From Synechococcus sp. CPC35 (GTDB taxonomy: Bacteria > Cyanobacteriota > Cyanobacteriia > PCC-6307 > Cyanobiaceae): a stretch of DNA of 10,238 bases. The first letter of the stretch is position 1, and the number at the start of each line of letters is the position of its first letter. The notes below the pieces were generated by a model. That model worked only from the letters and a program-made list of their open reading frames with translations, did no database searches and was not told the origin of the DNA. The translations under genes were made by a program, and so were the position numbers. Below are positions 7,778-10,238 of this stretch, piece after piece. The stretch covers positions 4,022 through 14,259 of the forward strand of contig NYUU01000087.1 in assembly GCA_002684175.1 (NCBI GenBank), read 5' to 3'.

Positions 7778-8947
7778 TTGGCGCAAATCGCCTGGCTAGG
7801 TAAGAAGTCACCGTTCTGCGGGAATGTCTCCTACGGCCTTAGCACCACGGAGGCCTTGCGATCGCGGGGACATCAGACGCATTTCATTCACTTCGACAAT
7901 CCCCGGAGTCCGGAAAGCAGTTCAACCTCGCTGCTCGCAAACGATCCCGAAGTCAGCCTTCCGTACCTGATCAAGTCGCAGGTTTACACGATTCCTTCGC
8001 CACGAGCGCAGAGAGAGCTTCGTGAATCCCTGGAGCGCATCCGTCCGGATCTTGTCCACGCCAGTCTGACCCTCTCACCGCTTGATTTCCGTCTGCCTGA
8101 TCTCTGTCAGCAACTTGGTGTTCCGCTGATCGCCACCTTTCACCCCCCGTTTGACGCAAGCCTGCGAAATCTGACAGCTGGAACACAGCAATTCAGTTAT
8201 CAGCTCTATGCCCCTGCCCTGGCCCGTTACGACCGGGTGATTGTTTTCTCACAACTCCAGGCCGATCTGCTGGTGCGTCTCGGGGTTCCTGCAGAACGGC
8301 TTGTGGTGATTCCAAACGGCGTCGACACAGAGCTCTGGAAGCCGGCCCAGCCGACAGACAACTCCTTGAAACTGCAGAGAGTTCGCCGGCAACTGGGCGA
8401 ACGTCGGGTCTTCCTCTACATGGGTCGGATCGCCACCGAAAAAAATGTCGAGGCGCTTCTGCAGGCCTGGCGGATGGTGTCACCTCAGGGCTGTCAGCTC
8501 GTCATCGTGGGGGACGGGCCATTGCGCTCCACCCTTGAAAACGCAGCTACCGGCACGGATGTGATCTGGTGGGGATACGAAGCGGATCTCGAAACCCGAG
8601 TGGCACTTCTGCAGTGTGCCGAAGTGTTCATTCTGCCCAGCCTCGTGGAGGGTCTCTCCCTGGCTTTGCTGGAAGCGATGGCCAGCGGCACAGCCTGCGT
8701 GGCCACCGATGCAGGTGCCGATGGTGAAGTCCTCAACAACGGAGCCGGCATCGTGATGAGCACCCAGGGCGTGACGACGCAGCTGCGCACACTGCTGCCG
8801 GTACTCAGAGATCAACCCGTTCTCACTGCGGAGCTGGGACGACACGCCAGACAACGGGTTCATGAGCGCTACACCCTGAGCCGGAACATCGACGCGATCG
8901 AACAGCTATATGTCAATCTGCTCAGAAGCGGCTCACTGGCGGCCTGA
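7778..8947 (+). CDS. Family 4 glycosyltransferase, possibly a glycolipid (DGDG) synthase
   Basis: A GT-B fold retaining glycosyltransferase (GT4) of 389 residues. The N-terminal acceptor domain begins with the glycine-rich strand IAWLGKKSPFCGN (4-16); H122 in TFHPPFD is a likely active-site residue. The donor-binding half carries the linker VIPNGVDTELWKP (177-189), MGRIATEKNVEALL (215-228), VIVGDGPLRSTLE (242-254) and the EX7E motif EGLSLALLE (E291, E299), with the nucleotide-sugar site GTACVATDAGADGEV. The start is uncertain: TTG 7778 gives MAQIAWLGKK, which suits the fold; GTG 7766 adds four residues; ATG 7709 would overlap the transporter by 38 bp with a poor N-terminus. The N-terminal KKSPFCGN type is, from memory, typical of a cyanobacterial group that includes the DgdA candidates for digalactosyldiacylglycerol synthesis. 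That assignment is a guess and needs a tree; transfer to another lipid or polysaccharide is equally possible. Confidence 0.88.
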   Translation: MAQIAWLGKKSPFCGNVSYGLSTTEALRSRGHQTHFIHFDNPRSPESSSTSLLANDPEVSLPYLIKSQVYTIPSPRAQRELRESLERIRPDLVHASLTLSPLDFRLPDLCQQLGVPLIATFHPPFDASLRNLTAGTQQFSYQLYAPALARYDRVIVFSQLQADLLVRLGVPAERLVVIPNGVDTELWKPAQPTDNSLKLQRVRRQLGERRVFLYMGRIATEKNVEALLQAWRMVSPQGCQLVIVGDGPLRSTLENAATGTDVIWWGYEADLETRVALLQCAEVFILPSLVEGLSLALLEAMASGTACVATDAGADGEVLNNGAGIVMSTQGVTTQLRTLLPVLRDQPVLTAELGRHARQRVHERYTLSRNIDAIEQLYVNLLRSGSLAA

Positions 8948-8966
8948 AGGGGACGCGAGTCCCTGT

Positions 8967-9485
8967 TCATCGCCAGTCAAGGCCGGGAACGAATGCAGCA
9001 ATGGCTGGAGTACTGGCCACATAGAGGCTGTATTCCGGATGGGAGTGAAGCAGTCCGCGTTCCTCGAACCGTGCCTTACGGCGCAGCACCGCCGCCAGGC
9101 TGAGGAGGAGCACCAGATGAAGCAGGCTTCCCGTTGCGATCACCACCCCAAGGGAACAGAGCAGCAGGGCTCGATAGAGAGGGTGTCTGCAGTGGCTGTA
9201 GGCCCCGCTTTGAACCAGATGGCCGAAGAGCTTCGGCGCTGGCAGCGGCGAAAGACTGGTGCCGAGGCAGATCAGAGACTGAATCGCCATCAACAGTCCC
9301 AGACCCAGAAGCAGAAGGCCTGCACAGAACAGCAGGACAGGCCAACTGGCGATCCCCCAGAAAGCTGGAGAGGGCCAGGCTGGCAGAAGGTGGGCGGTGA
9401 TCAGAACCAGCTGAGCCGCCAGCCACCATTCACCCCTTCGGTTGTCCAGCCAGCCGCCCCAGGTGAAGCCCCAGTTCGAGAACAT
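8967..9485 (-). CDS. Membrane methyltransferase, ICMT/PEMT-like
   Basis: A 172-residue polytopic protein of the isoprenylcysteine carboxyl methyltransferase / phospholipid methyltransferase superfamily. About four hydrophobic segments are seen (roughly 20-45, 48-73, 104-118, 121-134). The SAM-binding C-terminal signature is complete: GAYSHCRHPLYR (94-105), then RRKARFEERGLLHSHPEYSLY (135-155) with the paired E141-E142 and the PEY box. In bacteria such proteins methylate small lipids, quinone-like or carotenoid-like molecules, or remain uncharacterised; the substrate is not shown here. The ATG at 9485 directly follows the TGA of the upstream L,D-transpeptidase-like gene (TGA-ATG), indicating translational coupling. 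The gene ends 19 bp from the converging glycosyltransferase stop. A 305-codon open frame on the plus strand across this gene and its neighbour is a shadow. Confidence 0.82.
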   Translation of the reverse strand: MFSNWGFTWGGWLDNRRGEWWLAAQLVLITAHLLPAWPSPAFWGIASWPVLLFCAGLLLLGLGLLMAIQSLICLGTSLSPLPAPKLFGHLVQSGAYSHCRHPLYRALLLCSLGVVIATGSLLHLVLLLSLAAVLRRKARFEERGLLHSHPEYSLYVASTPAIAAFVPGLDWR

Positions 9486-10016
9486 TCAATCTCGTACGTA
9501 CAAGGTGCGGACGCTATGCCGCTCGACGAGGGTCGCCAGCAACTGCATGTCAGCGGGCCGAATCAGACCGACGCAACCCAGTGTGCCGCTGTTGCCATTC
9601 CGGTTGGCACTTGGATCAAGATGGATACCCAGATGACCACGTCCCGTTGGAAACAGAGGTTCGATCCCGATCCAGATCGGACCCAGCTCAGCAGGATCGT
9701 TCGGTCCCAGTGGTTCCACTGGCCCGAGGCTGTATTGCCCGACCGGCAGGGGAGCACGGGTGCCTGTGCGGTGACGATCCGCTGTCTGACGATGCGCCCT
9801 GCCGGAGACGGCATCGAACTGACGTGAGGGGCCGTCGGGGGTTTCGAGGCGGAGAGACCAGATCGGATCGCCGGTGCGTGGGAGCTGCCGCGCTGTCCGG
9901 TCGAGCACAAGAATGGATTCTCCGGTGGAGGCAGATGCCAGATCCATCTCTGCAGCAGTGACAGGCGCCGCCAGGAACGCCAACAGGTTCATCACCAACA
10001 CAGGACGGACAGCCAT
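9486..10016 (-). CDS. Secreted L,D-transpeptidase-like (YkuD-like) protein
   Basis: A 176-residue exported protein. Residues 1-22 form a signal peptide (MAVRPVLVMNLLAFLAAPVTA, likely cut after AxA near residue 21-22), so it acts outside the inner membrane. The rest resembles a YkuD L,D-transpeptidase: an early strand SILVLDRTARQL, the substrate-loop motif PLPVGQYSLG (89-98) in place of TPxGxFxI, then H132 (GIHLD) and C148 (TLGCVGL) exactly 16 residues apart, as in classic YkuD enzymes, which cross-link peptidoglycan through Cys-acyl intermediates. Two usual residues differ: the Gly after His is Leu, and the Arg after Cys-x is Gly150. The putative nucleophile is still present, so a wall-modifying enzyme with changed specificity is a fair guess. 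It leads a two-gene unit with the membrane methyltransferase. No clear promoter or ribosome-binding site was found upstream. Confidence 0.68.
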   Translation of the reverse strand: MAVRPVLVMNLLAFLAAPVTAAEMDLASASTGESILVLDRTARQLPRTGDPIWSLRLETPDGPSRQFDAVSGRAHRQTADRHRTGTRAPLPVGQYSLGPVEPLGPNDPAELGPIWIGIEPLFPTGRGHLGIHLDPSANRNGNSGTLGCVGLIRPADMQLLATLVERHSVRTLYVRD

Positions 10017-10043
10017 AAAGCAGAAAAAAGGCGCCCAAACCTT

Positions 10044-10238
10044 ATGGATGGTTTTTATTTTTTCAGCAGAAAAAAACCAGCCATCCCACTGACCACAGAT
10101 GCCCTGACCACTAAGGCTCTGACCACTGATGCCCTGAGCCCGGACGCCCCCACCTCAGGCACTCCGATACCGAAAACTGAAACGACTGAATCGAATGGAG
10201 TCGACTCAGAGATCGTCCCGGATCATGCTGAGCGCTTC
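10044..10238 (+). CDS. Possible 5' end of an unidentified gene (runs off the window)
   Basis: An open frame of 65 codons with no stop before the window edge. From ATG 10044 it reads a short aromatic and basic lead (MDGFYFFSRKKPAIP), then a repeated pentapeptide (LTTDA, LTTKA, LTTDA, LSPDA), then a Thr/Ser/Pro/Glu-rich stretch ending EIVPDHAERF. No family is recognisable; it would be a disordered N-terminus. Doubts: ATG 10044 lies inside an inverted repeat, has no convincing ribosome-binding site, and third-position GC over the repeat part is only moderate. Alternatives are a start in another frame at ATG 10195 (MESTQRSSRIMLSA), or a minus-strand gene whose last ten codons (EALSMIRDDL, then TGA near 10206) enter from the right. 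The stretch is reported so that the edge is not left blank. Confidence 0.3.
   Translation, partial: MDGFYFFSRKKPAIPLTTDALTTKALTTDALSPDAPTSGTPIPKTETTESNGVDSEIVPDHAERF
10046..10086. repeat. Imperfect inverted repeat upstream of the L,D-transpeptidase-like gene
   Basis: Left arm GGATGGTTTTT (10046-10056) pairs with AAAAACC (10072-10078) and ATCC (10083-10086), with a 4-base bulge AGCC and a 15-base A/T-rich loop. Eleven pairs could form. Neither strand has a run of T directly after the stem, so it is not a standard intrinsic terminator. It lies between the minus-strand gene starting at 10016 and whatever lies to the right, so it could be an operator-like site, an mRNA leader structure or chance. 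Confidence 0.45.
10089..10148 (+). repeat. 15-bp tandem repeat, four units
   Basis: Four consecutive 15-base units: CTGACCACAGATGCC, CTGACCACTAAGGCT, CTGACCACTGATGCC and a more diverged CTGAGCCCGGACGCC. The unit length is a multiple of three and the copies keep one plus-strand frame open, encoding LTTDA, LTTKA, LTTDA and LSPDA. This is the main argument that the stretch is coding. The first three units differ at only two to four positions, which suggests recent slippage. Confidence 0.8.

Noticed and set aside
8910..9827. 305-codon plus-strand open frame
   Set aside because: Overlaps the end of the glycosyltransferase and runs antisense to two minus-strand genes that have a signal peptide, YkuD-like motif and ICMT-like motif; its own product is Gln/Arg-rich with no recognisable domain.
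10024..10043. Intrinsic terminator on the minus strand (AAGG ... CCTT then T run)
   Set aside because: Stem is only four pairs and it ends about ten bases before the ATG of the L,D-transpeptidase-like gene, where a terminator would make little sense; at most a weak attenuator.
1..10238. CRISPR, tRNA, insertion sequence, prophage or defence system
   Set aside because: No spaced identical repeats, cloverleaf, transposase or phage-like product was seen; genes are densely packed housekeeping and envelope genes of uniform character.

Overview
The window looks like a piece of a marine picocyanobacterial chromosome (alpha-cyanobacterial Synechococcus/Cyanobium type). The reasons are a GC-rich, tightly packed gene set; a light-repressed LrtA-type ribosome hibernation factor; a YlqD-family coiled-coil protein beside the pyruvate dehydrogenase E2 gene; a cyanobacterial acyl-CoA/acyl-ACP synthetase; and a cyanobacteria-type family 4 glycosyltransferase. 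The assignment rests on recognising these protein families, not on any search. No rRNA, tRNA, CRISPR array, insertion sequence or phage gene is visible.

Left block (1-4289, minus strand). In transcription order it holds lipB (octanoyltransferase), a long-chain acyl-activating enzyme, a ylqD-family gene, and pdhC (dihydrolipoamide acetyltransferase, E2), whose 3' end is cut off by the window edge. LipB starts the pathway that lipoylates E2 subunits such as PdhC, so modifying enzyme and substrate lie on one strand about 2.5 kb apart.

Middle block (4301-8947, plus strand). Five genes are packed head to tail: lrtA/hpf, a DeoC-family protein, recO, a major facilitator transporter and a GT4 glycosyltransferase. 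Junctions are 15 bp, 0 bp (TGA immediately followed by ATG), a 4-bp overlap (TTGA) and about 31 bp, which suggests at least partial co-transcription. The starts of lipB and lrtA lie back to back with only 11 bp between them. The DeoC-family protein keeps the fold and two catalytic residues but has Gln where the Schiff-base Lys should be, so it is probably not an ordinary deoxyribose-phosphate aldolase. This is the most interesting point in the window.

Right block (8967-10016, minus strand). A secreted L,D-transpeptidase-like protein with an altered catalytic motif is followed immediately (TGA-ATG) by an integral-membrane ICMT/PEMT-like methyltransferase. This pair converges on the glycosyltransferase gene with a 19-bp gap.

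Right edge (10017-10238). This stretch holds an imperfect inverted repeat, a repeated A-rich 11-mer, a four-unit 15-bp tandem repeat, and an open frame running off the window that may be the start of an unidentified gene. No intergenic gap in the window exceeds 300 bp, apart from this edge if that open frame is not a gene. Most of the window is ordinary housekeeping DNA.
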